A stretch of 15,178 nt of DNA. Origin: an uncultured Eubacterium sp. (GTDB lineage: Bacteria; Bacillota; Clostridia; Peptostreptococcales; Anaerovoracaceae). The stretch covers positions 1 through 15,178 of the forward strand of contig UQNP01000035.1 of NCBI GenBank assembly GCA_900542385.1, given 5' to 3'. Positions 7,461-15,162 of the stretch are shown one piece after another (the first letter of the stretch is position 1; the number at the start of each line of letters is the position of its first letter). The notes beneath the pieces were generated by a model. It worked only from the letters and a program-made list of their open reading frames with translations, ran no database searches and was not told where the DNA came from. Made by a program: the position numbers and the translations under genes.

Positions 7461-8897
7461 ATGGATAACACTCAAAACTACACGAGTCCGCTGTCGGAAA
7501 GATATCCGAGCAAAGAAATGAAATATCTCTTTTCACCTGAAATGAAATTCAAAACATGGCGAAAACTTTGGATCGCACTGGCAGAGACCGAAAAGGAACT
7601 GGGACTTTCCATAACGGACGAGCAGATAGCAGAGCTCAAAGCGGCAGCCGATGATATAAACTACGAAGAGGCAAAAAAACGCGAAAAGGAAGTGCGTCAC
7701 GATGTCATGTCTCATGTGTATGCCTACGGACTTCAGTGTCCGAAGGCAAAAGGAATCATCCATCTTGGAGCCACTTCCTGCTACGTAGGCGACAATACCG
7801 ATATCATAATAATGACCGAAGGACTCAAGCTGATAAGGAAAAAACTCATAAACGTAATATCCAATCTTGCTGATTTTGCAGATAAATACAAAGCCCTGCC
7901 GACGCTGGGATTCACCCATTTCCAGCCGGCACAGCCCACCACTGTAGGAAAGCGCGCAACCCTTTGGATACAGGATCTTCTCATGGACCTTGAAGACCTG
8001 GATCACGTCCTCGGCTCGATAAAGCTTCTCGGCTCAAAAGGTACTACAGGTACTCAGGCAAGCTTTCTCGAACTTTTCGACGGCGACCTGGAAAAGGTAA
8101 AAAAAATAGATCCTATGATAGCTGAAAAAATGGGGTTTGACGGATGCTATCCTGTTTCGGGACAGACCTACTCGCGAAAGGTGGATACGAGAGTGCTCAA
8201 CGTGCTTGCCGGCATAGCCCAGAGCGCCCACAAATTCAGCAACGATATCAGACTTTTGCAGCATCTCAAGGAAATAGAAGAGCCTTTTGAAAAAAATCAG
8301 ATCGGATCTTCTGCCATGGCGTACAAGAGAAATCCTATGCGTTCCGAGAGAATAGCCGCCCTTTCCAATTTCGTTATAGCAGGCGTGCTCAATCCTGCGA
8401 TAACCGCTTCCACCCAGTGGTTTGAAAGGACCCTCGATGATTCGGCAAACAAACGTCTCAGCGTATCGGAAAGCTTTCTTGCCGCTGACGGTATACTGGA
8501 GCTTTACATGAACGTTTCATCGGGACTTGTGGTATATCCTGAAGTGATCAGATCCCGCCTTATGAAAGAGCTTCCTTTCATGGCAACGGAAAACATCATG
8601 ATGGACGCAGTAAAGCTGGGCGGCGACAGACAGGTGCTGCACGAAAAGATCAGACAGCATTCCATGGCGGCAGGAAAACGCATTAAAGAAGAAGGTGCGG
8701 AAAACGATCTGCTCGACAGGATCGCAGAAGACCCGGAATTCAATATGACCAAAGAACAGCTCCTCACGCTGATGAAGCCTGAAAATTTCACAGGATGCGC
8801 AGAGAGCCAGACCAAAGACTTTCTCAAGAACAACGTAGAGCCTGTACTCAGCGCAAACAGTGAGGCTCTCGGTATGAAAGCCGACATCAATGTATAG
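7461..8897 (+). CDS. purB: Adenylosuccinate lyase, long eukaryote-like form
   Basis: PurB cleaves SAICAR to AICAR and adenylosuccinate to AMP, releasing fumarate each time. It belongs to the fumarase/aspartase superfamily. The signature GSSAMAYKRNP (282-292) carries the flexible catalytic serine loop, and the catalytic His153 lies in THFQPAQPT. At 478 residues it is longer than the roughly 430-residue Bacillus-type enzyme. Several blocks, as I remember them, resemble human ADSL: KGTTGTQASF (193-202), GQTYSRKVD (234-242), EEPFEKNQIGSSAM (273-286), QWFERTLDDSAN and KELPFMATENI. The start has AAAGGAGC (7446-7453) before the ATG. It heads a five-gene block and sits directly upstream of purA, so the enzymes of both AMP-forming steps from IMP are adjacent. 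Confidence 0.96.
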   Translation: MDNTQNYTSPLSERYPSKEMKYLFSPEMKFKTWRKLWIALAETEKELGLSITDEQIAELKAAADDINYEEAKKREKEVRHDVMSHVYAYGLQCPKAKGIIHLGATSCYVGDNTDIIIMTEGLKLIRKKLINVISNLADFADKYKALPTLGFTHFQPAQPTTVGKRATLWIQDLLMDLEDLDHVLGSIKLLGSKGTTGTQASFLELFDGDLEKVKKIDPMIAEKMGFDGCYPVSGQTYSRKVDTRVLNVLAGIAQSAHKFSNDIRLLQHLKEIEEPFEKNQIGSSAMAYKRNPMRSERIAALSNFVIAGVLNPAITASTQWFERTLDDSANKRLSVSESFLAADGILELYMNVSSGLVVYPEVIRSRLMKELPFMATENIMMDAVKLGGDRQVLHEKIRQHSMAAGKRIKEEGAENDLLDRIAEDPEFNMTKEQLLTLMKPENFTGCAESQTKDFLKNNVEPVLSANSEALGMKADINV

Positions 8898-9024
8898 CGG
8901 ACAGCCGGCTCTCAATGCGGTACGCAGAATATAAGTGCTGTACGCAGGACAAACAAATGCAAATCCCCCGGCACTGCCGGATATGATAAAAAACAAGAAA
9001 GGAGAGAATACCGCTGTCTGCGGT
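8898..9024 (+). promoter_or_regulatory. purB-purA gap with hairpins and an RBS-start hairpin
   Basis: This 127-base gap holds no protein gene I can support. GTACGCAG repeats at 8920-8927 and 8940-8947. A hairpin CCGGC-ACT-GCCGG occupies 8968-8980. The Shine-Dalgarno AAAGGAG (8998-9004) is 20 bases from the likely purA ATG, which is too far for a linear site, but ACCGC (9010-9014) and GCGGT (9020-9024) form a hairpin that exactly fills the excess and leaves about 5 bases of effective spacing. The stem could extend by AT/AT into the start codon and occlude it. A 9-codon ORF (8957-8986, preceded by AGGA at 8946-8949) might be a leader peptide; this is weak. Confidence 0.5.
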
Positions 9025-10329
9025 ATGAGTTTCAACATGGTAAAAGCAATAGTAGGCGCCAACTGGGGCGATGAAGGTAAAGGCAAGATCACCGATATGC
9101 TTTCAAAGGAAGCCGACATAATAGTCAGATTCCAGGGAGGCAGCAACGCCGGACATACTATAAAAAACAACTACGGCAAATTTGCCCTCCATATGCTTCC
9201 GTCAGGCGTATTCTACGACCATACGACCAGCATCCTCGGCAACGGAGTTGCTCTCAACATCCCGTACATGATCAAAGAGATAGATGAGATAACAAAAGGC
9301 GGAGTACCTAAACCGAAGATCCTTGTTTCCGACAGAGCGCAGGTCCTTATGCCTTATCACTTAATGTTCGATGAATACGAAGAAGAGCGCCTGGCCGGCA
9401 AAGCCTTCGGCTCCACCAAATCAGGCATAGCTCCGTTCTATTCAGACAAATACGCCAAGATCGGATTCCAGGTGCAGGAACTCTTCATGGACGAAGCAGA
9501 GCTGAAAGACAAGATCGACCGCATATGCACTCAGAAAAACATATTGCTTAAGCATCTGTACAACAAGCCTGAACTGGACCCGAAGGAAATACTCAAAACT
9601 CTGAAAGAATACGCAGAGATGATAGAGCCGTACAAGTGCGACGTATCAGCTTACCTGCACGACGCCTTAAAAGAAGGAAAGGAGATCCTGCTTGAAGGAC
9701 AGCTGGGAGCCCTCAAAGATCCGGACCACGGTATATATCCGATGGTAACCTCTTCTTCAACTCTCGCAGCCTACGGAGCAATAGGCGCAGGTATCCCTCC
9801 TTATGAAATAAAAGAGATAATAACCGTAGTAAAAGCATATTCCAGCGCTGTAGGAGGCGGAGCTTTCGTCAGCGAGATCCTCGATGAGGATGAGGCGGAA
9901 GAATTAAGACGCCGCGGCGGAGACGGCGGCGAATACGGCGCTACTACAGGAAGACCGAGAAGAGTAGGCTGGTTTGATGCGGTTGCTACAAAATACGGAT
10001 GTATGGCACAGGGAACGACAGAGGTCGCATTCACAGTGCTTGACCCTCTCGGATACCTCGACGAGATCCCTGTATGTACAGGTTATGAAATAGACGGGGA
10101 GATCACAGACAGATTCCCGTGCACTTCACTGCTGGAAAAGGCAAAACCTGTATTCACGAAACTGCCGGGATGGAAATGCGATATCACCGGCATAAGAGAA
10201 TTCGATAAACTTCCTGCCGAAGCTCAGAACTATGTTGACGAGATCGAAAAACTCATCGGTTTCCCTATCACATACGTTTCAAACGGCCCAGGCAGAGAGG
10301 ATATAATCAAAAGAACACCTAAGCTCTAA
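9025..10329 (+). CDS. purA: Adenylosuccinate synthetase
   Basis: PurA joins IMP and aspartate using GTP to form adenylosuccinate, the substrate of the neighbouring PurB. From the ATG at 9025 it has 434 residues, the family norm. The P-loop-like GDEGKGK is at 15-21 with catalytic Asp16, and catalytic His44 is in GSNAGHT. It is a divergent member: the usual GAQWGDEG reads GANWGDEG, and the usual EGAQGTLLDIDHGTYP block reads EGQLGALKDPDHGIYP, though DHG.YP and VTSS are kept. GATTGRPRRVGW (IMP/GTP site) is intact. The frame is open further upstream (GTG 8935, ATG 8983), but those starts lack a Shine-Dalgarno and would add residues unlike the family. ATG 9037 (MVKAIVG) is a good alternative start and would give 430 residues. 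The dihydropyrimidinase gene follows after 43 bases. Confidence 0.93.
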   Translation: MSFNMVKAIVGANWGDEGKGKITDMLSKEADIIVRFQGGSNAGHTIKNNYGKFALHMLPSGVFYDHTTSILGNGVALNIPYMIKEIDEITKGGVPKPKILVSDRAQVLMPYHLMFDEYEEERLAGKAFGSTKSGIAPFYSDKYAKIGFQVQELFMDEAELKDKIDRICTQKNILLKHLYNKPELDPKEILKTLKEYAEMIEPYKCDVSAYLHDALKEGKEILLEGQLGALKDPDHGIYPMVTSSSTLAAYGAIGAGIPPYEIKEIITVVKAYSSAVGGGAFVSEILDEDEAEELRRRGGDGGEYGATTGRPRRVGWFDAVATKYGCMAQGTTEVAFTVLDPLGYLDEIPVCTGYEIDGEITDRFPCTSLLEKAKPVFTKLPGWKCDITGIREFDKLPAEAQNYVDEIEKLIGFPITYVSNGPGREDIIKRTPKL

Positions 10330-10372
10330 AAGGCGTTCACAAAACATACTGTGATCAGATTGGAGGTATATC

Positions 10373-11773
10373 ATGGCAGTACTAATCAAAAACGGAACAG
10401 TTGTTACCGCAGATGGAGAAAGCAAGGCTGACATCCGCATAGAAGGCGAAAGCATTGCTGAGATCGGAAAGGATATCAAGGCAAAGGACGAAGATGAGGT
10501 CATCGACGCATCAGGCAAATACGTGCTGCCTGGCGGAGTAGACCAGCATGTACACTTCTCCTTTACTTACAAAGGCAGCAAGACGCGCGGATTTGAAACA
10601 TCCAATGCCGCTGCTGTAGGCGGTACCACCACCCTTATAGAATTCGTCAATCAGGAAAAAGGCAGAGGTCTCATCGAAACTCTTGAGGACTACAAAAAGA
10701 CCGATGCTGACGGTATTGCCATGGTCGACTATGCTTTTCACAGCGTAATGACAGACCCGAGAGATGAAGTCATAGATGAAATACCTAAACTGGCAGAAGC
10801 CGGCTACCCTACAATGAAACTGTTCATGGCATATAAAGGACAGTTCTTCCACGCCGACGACGATGCTATACTGAAAGCTCTCCAGAAAGGTAAGGAAACA
10901 GGCGTCACCATCATGGTCCACGCAGAAAATGCAGATATGATAGATGTAGCTACGAAGCAGCTCATAGCTGAAGGAAAGACAGCTCCTTACTACCACGCAG
11001 TGAGCCGTCCTCCTGTAGTTGAAGCAGAAGCTACAAGAAGAGCTATATATCTGGCTGAAATGGCAGACGCACCTATATACATAGTACACGTTACATGCAA
11101 GGAAGCCCTCGAAGAAGTAAAAGCCGCTTACAGCCGCGGACAGAAAGTCTTCGGAGAAACCTGCGCTCACTACCTCGTACTCGACGAATCAGATCTGGCA
11201 AAGCCGGGCTATGAAGGAGCAAAATACGTATGCTCGCCTGCACTCAGGACTGAAGAGCACAGAGAAGCCCTGTGGGAAGCTGTTGACAGAAAATGGCTCA
11301 ATGCCATCAGCTCAGACCACTGCGGATTCGATTACGAGGTGCAGAAGCACATGGGTTACGGAGAAGGAAAATCCTTCGCTGACATCCCTAACGGCGCCCC
11401 AAGCCTTCAGAACAGACTCAATATACTCTGGACATACGGAGTATGCGAGGGAAGGATCTCAAAGAGCAGGCTCGTAGACCTCTATGCAACTACACCTGCA
11501 AAAGTCAACGGTCTTGAAAAGAAAGGCCAGCTCGCTGTAGGCTTCGATGCAGACGTTGTTATCTTCGATCCTGACTATGAAGGCATCATCAGCGTCGAGA
11601 CCAACCTTGAAGGCGTTGACTACAGTCCGTTTGAAGGATTCAAACAGAAAGGCAGACCTGAAACGGTTCTCCTGAGAGGACAGAAGATCGTTGAAGATGC
11701 TAAATACATCGGACACAAAGGTCAGGGCAGATTCGTTCCCGGAAAACCTTTCGGCGCTTCCTATGAATGGTAG
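10373..11773 (+). CDS. hydA: Dihydropyrimidinase / D-hydantoinase family amidohydrolase
   Basis: Enzymes of this family hydrolyse the cyclic amide of dihydrouracil, dihydrothymine or hydantoins, giving N-carbamoyl products. It is a binuclear-zinc amidohydrolase of 466 residues, standard length. Metal ligands are visible: His59 and His61 in DQHVHF, Lys149 (the carboxylated bridging lysine in KLFMAYKG), His183 (VHAEN), His239 (VHVTC) and Asp315 (SSDHCGF). Tyr154 matches the substrate-contacting tyrosine of hydantoinases. This set favours dihydropyrimidinase/hydantoinase over dihydroorotase or allantoinase. TGGAGGT (10361-10367) lies 5 bases before the ATG. The next gene encodes a hydrolase for N-carbamoyl products, so the two probably act in sequence. 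Dihydropyrimidine dehydrogenase (PreT/PreA) is not in the window, so the natural substrate is not settled by context. Confidence 0.92.
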   Translation: MAVLIKNGTVVTADGESKADIRIEGESIAEIGKDIKAKDEDEVIDASGKYVLPGGVDQHVHFSFTYKGSKTRGFETSNAAAVGGTTTLIEFVNQEKGRGLIETLEDYKKTDADGIAMVDYAFHSVMTDPRDEVIDEIPKLAEAGYPTMKLFMAYKGQFFHADDDAILKALQKGKETGVTIMVHAENADMIDVATKQLIAEGKTAPYYHAVSRPPVVEAEATRRAIYLAEMADAPIYIVHVTCKEALEEVKAAYSRGQKVFGETCAHYLVLDESDLAKPGYEGAKYVCSPALRTEEHREALWEAVDRKWLNAISSDHCGFDYEVQKHMGYGEGKSFADIPNGAPSLQNRLNILWTYGVCEGRISKSRLVDLYATTPAKVNGLEKKGQLAVGFDADVVIFDPDYEGIISVETNLEGVDYSPFEGFKQKGRPETVLLRGQKIVEDAKYIGHKGQGRFVPGKPFGASYEW

Positions 11774-11803
11774 CATGAACATCGTACCTCATAGGAGACT
11801 GCA

Positions 11804-13099
11804 ATGAAGATAAACGATAAAAGACTTATGAAAAACCTGCATACCCTGAAAACTTTCACGGATACTCCCGATGACGGCGTCACGAGGTTTTCATACGGAA
11901 AGCAGGATGCAAAGGCGCGGACATACATACTCAAACGGGCAGAGGACGCCGGATGCTCTGTCTATATAGACCCGCTGCAAAACATAATAATAGATCTTAA
12001 AACCAATACTCCCGGCAGCCCGTCCGTCGTATGCGGCTCTCACATCGACACCGTAAAAAACGGCGGCTGGCTTGACGGTATATACGGAGTATGCGGAGCC
12101 CTTGAAGTCATGGAAACACTGGCGCAGTCCGGTGTTTCCGGAAACGGGGTAAACTACAGGATGGTGATCTTCGCAGAAGAAGAAGGCTCCGGCTTCGGGT
12201 CCACCATGACCGGGAGCAAATTCATATCCGGGATATATAAGGATGAGAACCTGGATTCTCTTAAAAGAGATGACGGCAAAAGTCTCAGAGAAATACTCTC
12301 CGGTCTTTCACCTCATCCGTCCGTATGTGCAGAGGTTGCGGGAAACGCCCCTGCCGTATACAGCGACGAGAAATTTTCCCCGGAAAAGACCGTATGGGAT
12401 TTTGATAAGATAAAAACTATGCTCGAACTTCACATTGAGCAGGGACCTGTTCTCGACAGAGAAGGTCTCTCCCTGGGCATAGTGGATTCCATATTCGGCA
12501 TGAGAGTCATAGAAGTCACTCTCACCGGTGTGGGAAATCACGCCGGCGCTACACCTATGACAGAAAGATACGACGCCATGTGCACTGCCGCTGAATGTAT
12601 CCTTTCGGCAGAAAAAACCGTAAAATCAGATACGGACAAACGCACAGTTGTAACTGTAGGCAAACTTGAAGTCATGCCGAATTGTTCCAACGTGATACCC
12701 GAAACGGTGAAATTCTCCCTGGAAGTAAGAGACAAGGACGAAGAGAAGATAAATAAATTTACCGATCAGATAATAGAGGATATAAAGCATATCGCTAATA
12801 GGCGAAGCGTTTCATGCCTGATAAAAGAACATTCCAAGTCAAGTCCTCTCCATCTTTCGGACAGGCTCATATCTTCCATGACTGCACGGGCTGAAGATCA
12901 GAATCTTTCCTTCAAAGTCATGGACAGCGGAGCCGTTCACGATGCCTGCATGATCGCTTATCACGCAGATACGGGTATGATATTCGTACCGAGTATAGAC
13001 GGCAGGAGCCATGTCCCTGAAGAAGATACAAAGGAATCGGATCTCGTTGCCGGCGCCCAGTTCCTTCTGGATACCGTCTTGGCCGAGCTGAATATATGA
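11804..13099 (+). CDS. M20 metallohydrolase: beta-ureidopropionase / N-carbamoyl-L-amino-acid hydrolase / allantoate amidohydrolase type
   Basis: This family removes the carbamoyl (ureido) group from N-carbamoyl-beta-alanine, N-carbamoyl-L-amino acids or allantoate, releasing CO2 and ammonia. The 431-residue length and metal ligands fit: His80 in GSHIDTV, Asp91 in GGWLDGIYG, the EEE cluster at 125-127 (FAEEEGSGFG), His210 in ELHIEQGP, and His403 in SHVPEE. The dimerisation-domain motif GNHAGATPM is at 244-252. AGGAG (11793-11797) precedes the ATG. It lies 30 bases after the dihydropyrimidinase gene. With that partner, beta-ureidopropionase in reductive pyrimidine breakdown, or hydantoin-to-amino-acid conversion, are the leading options. 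Allantoate is less likely because the neighbour lacks allantoinase character. The sequence alone does not fix the substrate. Confidence 0.88.
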   Translation: MKINDKRLMKNLHTLKTFTDTPDDGVTRFSYGKQDAKARTYILKRAEDAGCSVYIDPLQNIIIDLKTNTPGSPSVVCGSHIDTVKNGGWLDGIYGVCGALEVMETLAQSGVSGNGVNYRMVIFAEEEGSGFGSTMTGSKFISGIYKDENLDSLKRDDGKSLREILSGLSPHPSVCAEVAGNAPAVYSDEKFSPEKTVWDFDKIKTMLELHIEQGPVLDREGLSLGIVDSIFGMRVIEVTLTGVGNHAGATPMTERYDAMCTAAECILSAEKTVKSDTDKRTVVTVGKLEVMPNCSNVIPETVKFSLEVRDKDEEKINKFTDQIIEDIKHIANRRSVSCLIKEHSKSSPLHLSDRLISSMTARAEDQNLSFKVMDSGAVHDACMIAYHADTGMIFVPSIDGRSHVPEEDTKESDLVAGAQFLLDTVLAELNI

Positions 13100-13140
13100 A
13101 TATATAAGGATAAAACAAAATCAACCGGAGGTTTATCAGA

Positions 13141-14280
13141 GTGTACAAAGAAGCCATGAGAGCAGCATGGAGTGAAATCAATGTCACCAACCTTGATTTC
13201 AACATCAAAAGCATAAAAGAAAAAGTAGGACCCGGCAGGAAGATAACCGGCGTGCTCAAGGCCGATGCTTACGGACACGGTGCAGTAAGAGTAGCGACGG
13301 TTCTCCGAGCCAACGGTATAGAATCCTACGGCGTAGCCACCCTTTCCGAAGGCGTACGCCTCAGAAAAGCAGGATTTCTTCTTGAAGAAATAATAATACT
13401 GTATCCAAATCCGGAGCCCTACGCTGACGTGATAGTGGAAAACAGGCTTTCACCTGTAGTATGTGATTTTAAAAATGCTGAAGCTATCTCGAAAGCTGCT
13501 CAGAAACAGGGAATAATAATAAAGGGATATGTATCCATCGACACCGGTATGGGCCGCCTTGGATATAACCCCGACGATTCTGCTTCCATCGAAGACATAA
13601 AGATGATAAACAGCCTTCCCAACTTTAAAATAGAAGGTCTTTTATCCCACTTTGCTACAGCGGACTTCGCCGATAAAACCTATTCCTCCGTGCAGGAACA
13701 GCGTTATTCCGTATTCTACAAACAGCTTCTGAAAGAAGATCTGAAGATACCTTTCAGGACCCTTGCCAACAGCGCAGCCATCATGGATATTGCTTCGTCT
13801 CACTACGAGATGGTAAGAAGTGGTATAATCCTCTACGGATGCTATCCGTCCGAGGAAGTGGATAAGAGGCAGCTTGCCCTCAAGCCGGCCATGTCGGTAA
13901 AAGCCAACATAATACAGCTGAAAAAGGTCCCTGCCGGTACATCCATAAGCTACGGAAGAAAGTTTACTACTACTCGTGAAAGTCTGATAGCAACCATACC
14001 TATAGGATACGCCGACGGCCTTCCGAGGTCTTATTCTTCCACAGGCAAAGTAATAGTAAACGGAGTTTTTGCTCCTATCGCGGGAACTATATGTATGGAC
14101 GTCTGCATGATAGACGTTACCCACGTACCTTACGTTCGTCTCGGTGATGAAGTCACGATCATGGGAAAAGACGGCATATACGAAATACTCGCAGACGATA
14201 TCGCAAAGGCCACCGGTACTATAAACTACGAAATACTCTGCGGCTTCGGCCAGAGACTTCCGAAAGTATACGTTTATTAA
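13141..14280 (+). CDS. alr: Alanine racemase
   Basis: Alr interconverts L- and D-alanine for peptidoglycan with PLP. It is a fold-type III enzyme of 379 residues. The PLP lysine is Lys40 in VLKADAYGHG, and the catalytic tyrosine from the partner subunit is Tyr271 in SYGRKF. Also typical are DTGMGRLG (134-141), the LANSAA block (208-213), IPIGYADGLPR (286-296) and GTICMDVCMID near the C-terminal barrel. The start is GTG at 13141: GGAGG (13127-13131) is 9 bases away, whereas the next in-frame ATG (13156) is too distant. It ends the five-gene block 41 bases after the ureidohydrolase gene. Specificity for alanine is the family default. Given the neighbours, activity on other amino acids is possible but not shown. 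Confidence 0.94.
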   Translation: MYKEAMRAAWSEINVTNLDFNIKSIKEKVGPGRKITGVLKADAYGHGAVRVATVLRANGIESYGVATLSEGVRLRKAGFLLEEIIILYPNPEPYADVIVENRLSPVVCDFKNAEAISKAAQKQGIIIKGYVSIDTGMGRLGYNPDDSASIEDIKMINSLPNFKIEGLLSHFATADFADKTYSSVQEQRYSVFYKQLLKEDLKIPFRTLANSAAIMDIASSHYEMVRSGIILYGCYPSEEVDKRQLALKPAMSVKANIIQLKKVPAGTSISYGRKFTTTRESLIATIPIGYADGLPRSYSSTGKVIVNGVFAPIAGTICMDVCMIDVTHVPYVRLGDEVTIMGKDGIYEILADDIAKATGTINYEILCGFGQRLPKVYVY

Positions 14281-14297
14281 AAGATATTCAGATACAC

Positions 14298-14325
14298 AAA
14301 AGCCGGACTTGAATGTCCGGCTTTT
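14298..14325. terminator. Bidirectional terminator between alr and the SnoaL gene
   Basis: AAAAGCCGGAC (14298-14308) pairs perfectly with GTCCGGCTTTT (14315-14325) around a 6-base loop. On the + strand the stem is followed by AATTATTCTTTTTCTTT, and on the minus strand the AAAA arm reads as a U-run. It lies 18 bases after the alr stop and 16 bases from the stop of the convergent minus-strand gene, so it serves both. Confidence 0.93.
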
Positions 14326-14340
14326 AATTATTCTTTTTCT

Positions 14341-15114
14341 TTAAAACCTTCCGTTCTGGTTCTGCCACTGCGATTCATCTGCTATCGTCTCCATTACATC
14401 CCAGTGTTCGATTATTTTACCCTCTTCTACTCTCCAGAGATCGTAATAGCTTGTATGCGCTCCTCCGAAAGTTCCCTCGCTTACTGCAAGGACGAAATTT
14501 CCCTGGGCAAGTATCTGATGCGTAGTATCGTATATCATCTCTATTCCCTGCTCTCCGAGCGCCTTGAGCGCCGCGCCCAGTCCGGACAGACCATCAGCTA
14601 TACCTGTATTGTGCTGTATATATGTATCTCCGTCAAAGTACTCAGGCGTTTTTTCCGGTCTCTTCCCCTGCATAACATCGTAAAGGAAATTCTTTACAAG
14701 TTCACGGTTTGCTTCAGTCCTGTCTTCATCTTTTATTTCATTGGCGCCGTCTGTCTGAGTCCTGCCTGAAGGATTCGGCTCTGCTTTTGCCGCCAGATTG
14801 TCCCAGTGTTCCGCTATCTTTCCCTCGCTGTTGAAACGGAAGATATCGAAGGCTACCTGCTCCCCTGCTCCTGCAAAATTGTATATTGTCTGCAGGAACA
14901 CCTTATCGCCGTCCTCAAAGGCTCTGATATTTTCCACCGTCGTCTTTACCGGTGCAGAAGCAAGGTATTCCACCGAGCCTACAAAAGCATCTCTGCCCGT
15001 TCCGTATGCAAGATTGTGCTGTATATATCCTTCATCCAGCAGACTTGCCGCCTTTTCTGTATCACCTGAAGCAAAGGTTCCTATAAGTTCAAGGGCTTTC
15101 TGTATATTTGTCAT
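14341..15114 (-). CDS. Tandem SnoaL-like / NTF2-like domain protein
   Basis: The 257-residue product has two copies of the same small domain. Copy 1 carries YIQHN (30-34) and GKIAEHWDNL (98-107). Copy 2 carries YIQHN (165-169) and GKIIEHWDVM (232-241). These are marks of the SnoaL-like/NTF2-like group described as 'predicted SnoaL-like aldol condensation-catalysing enzyme'. A polar linker (about 108-133, rich in Asp, Glu, Asn and Gly) joins the copies. No signal peptide or membrane segment is seen, so it should be cytoplasmic. The ATG at 15114 follows GAGGAGGAA by about 6 bases; the frame stays open upstream, but that extension lacks a ribosome site. The true reaction is unknown; the fold is used for ketosteroid-isomerase-type chemistry, small-ligand binding and stress proteins. 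It is convergent with alr and appears unrelated to that block. Confidence 0.88.
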   Translation of the reverse strand: MTNIQKALELIGTFASGDTEKAASLLDEGYIQHNLAYGTGRDAFVGSVEYLASAPVKTTVENIRAFEDGDKVFLQTIYNFAGAGEQVAFDIFRFNSEGKIAEHWDNLAAKAEPNPSGRTQTDGANEIKDEDRTEANRELVKNFLYDVMQGKRPEKTPEYFDGDTYIQHNTGIADGLSGLGAALKALGEQGIEMIYDTTHQILAQGNFVLAVSEGTFGGAHTSYYDLWRVEEGKIIEHWDVMETIADESQWQNQNGRF

Positions 15115-15135
15115 TTTAAATTCCTCCTCAATAAT

Positions 15136-15162
15136 ATCATATCCTGTACTGAAACTTTTCAA
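15136..15162 (-). promoter_or_regulatory. Possible promoter of the SnoaL-like gene
   Basis: On the minus strand TTGAAA (15162-15157) and TATGAT (15141-15136) could be -35 and -10 boxes, but the spacer is only 15 bases. Other -10 choices (TGATAT, TATTAT) fit the -35 or the Shine-Dalgarno less well. The window ends soon after, so a better promoter may lie outside. Confidence 0.25.

Noticed and set aside
8935..9024. N-terminal extension of PurA from GTG 8935 or ATG 8983
   Set aside because: Neither start has a Shine-Dalgarno, the added residues are unlike the family, and the conserved protein begins at MVKAIVG just after 9025.
8517..9170. Antisense open frame of about 217 codons across the purB end and purA start
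   Set aside because: The composition looks like reversed coding sequence and it would cover both purB and the purA start. No Shine-Dalgarno or motif supports it.
10511..11170. Antisense open frame of about 219 codons opposite the dihydropyrimidinase gene
   Set aside because: Rich in Phe, Cys, Tyr and Ser without domains, and fully opposite an intact enzyme gene with all metal ligands.
11211..11477. Same-strand overlapping frame of 88 codons inside the dihydropyrimidinase gene
   Set aside because: Wholly internal, no recognisable motif, and the main frame is intact on both sides.
15115..15162. Extension of the SnoaL-like protein to an upstream ATG at 15162
   Set aside because: The ATG at 15114 has a strong GAGGAGGAA site at proper spacing, which would be coding in the longer version, and the upstream ATG has no site.
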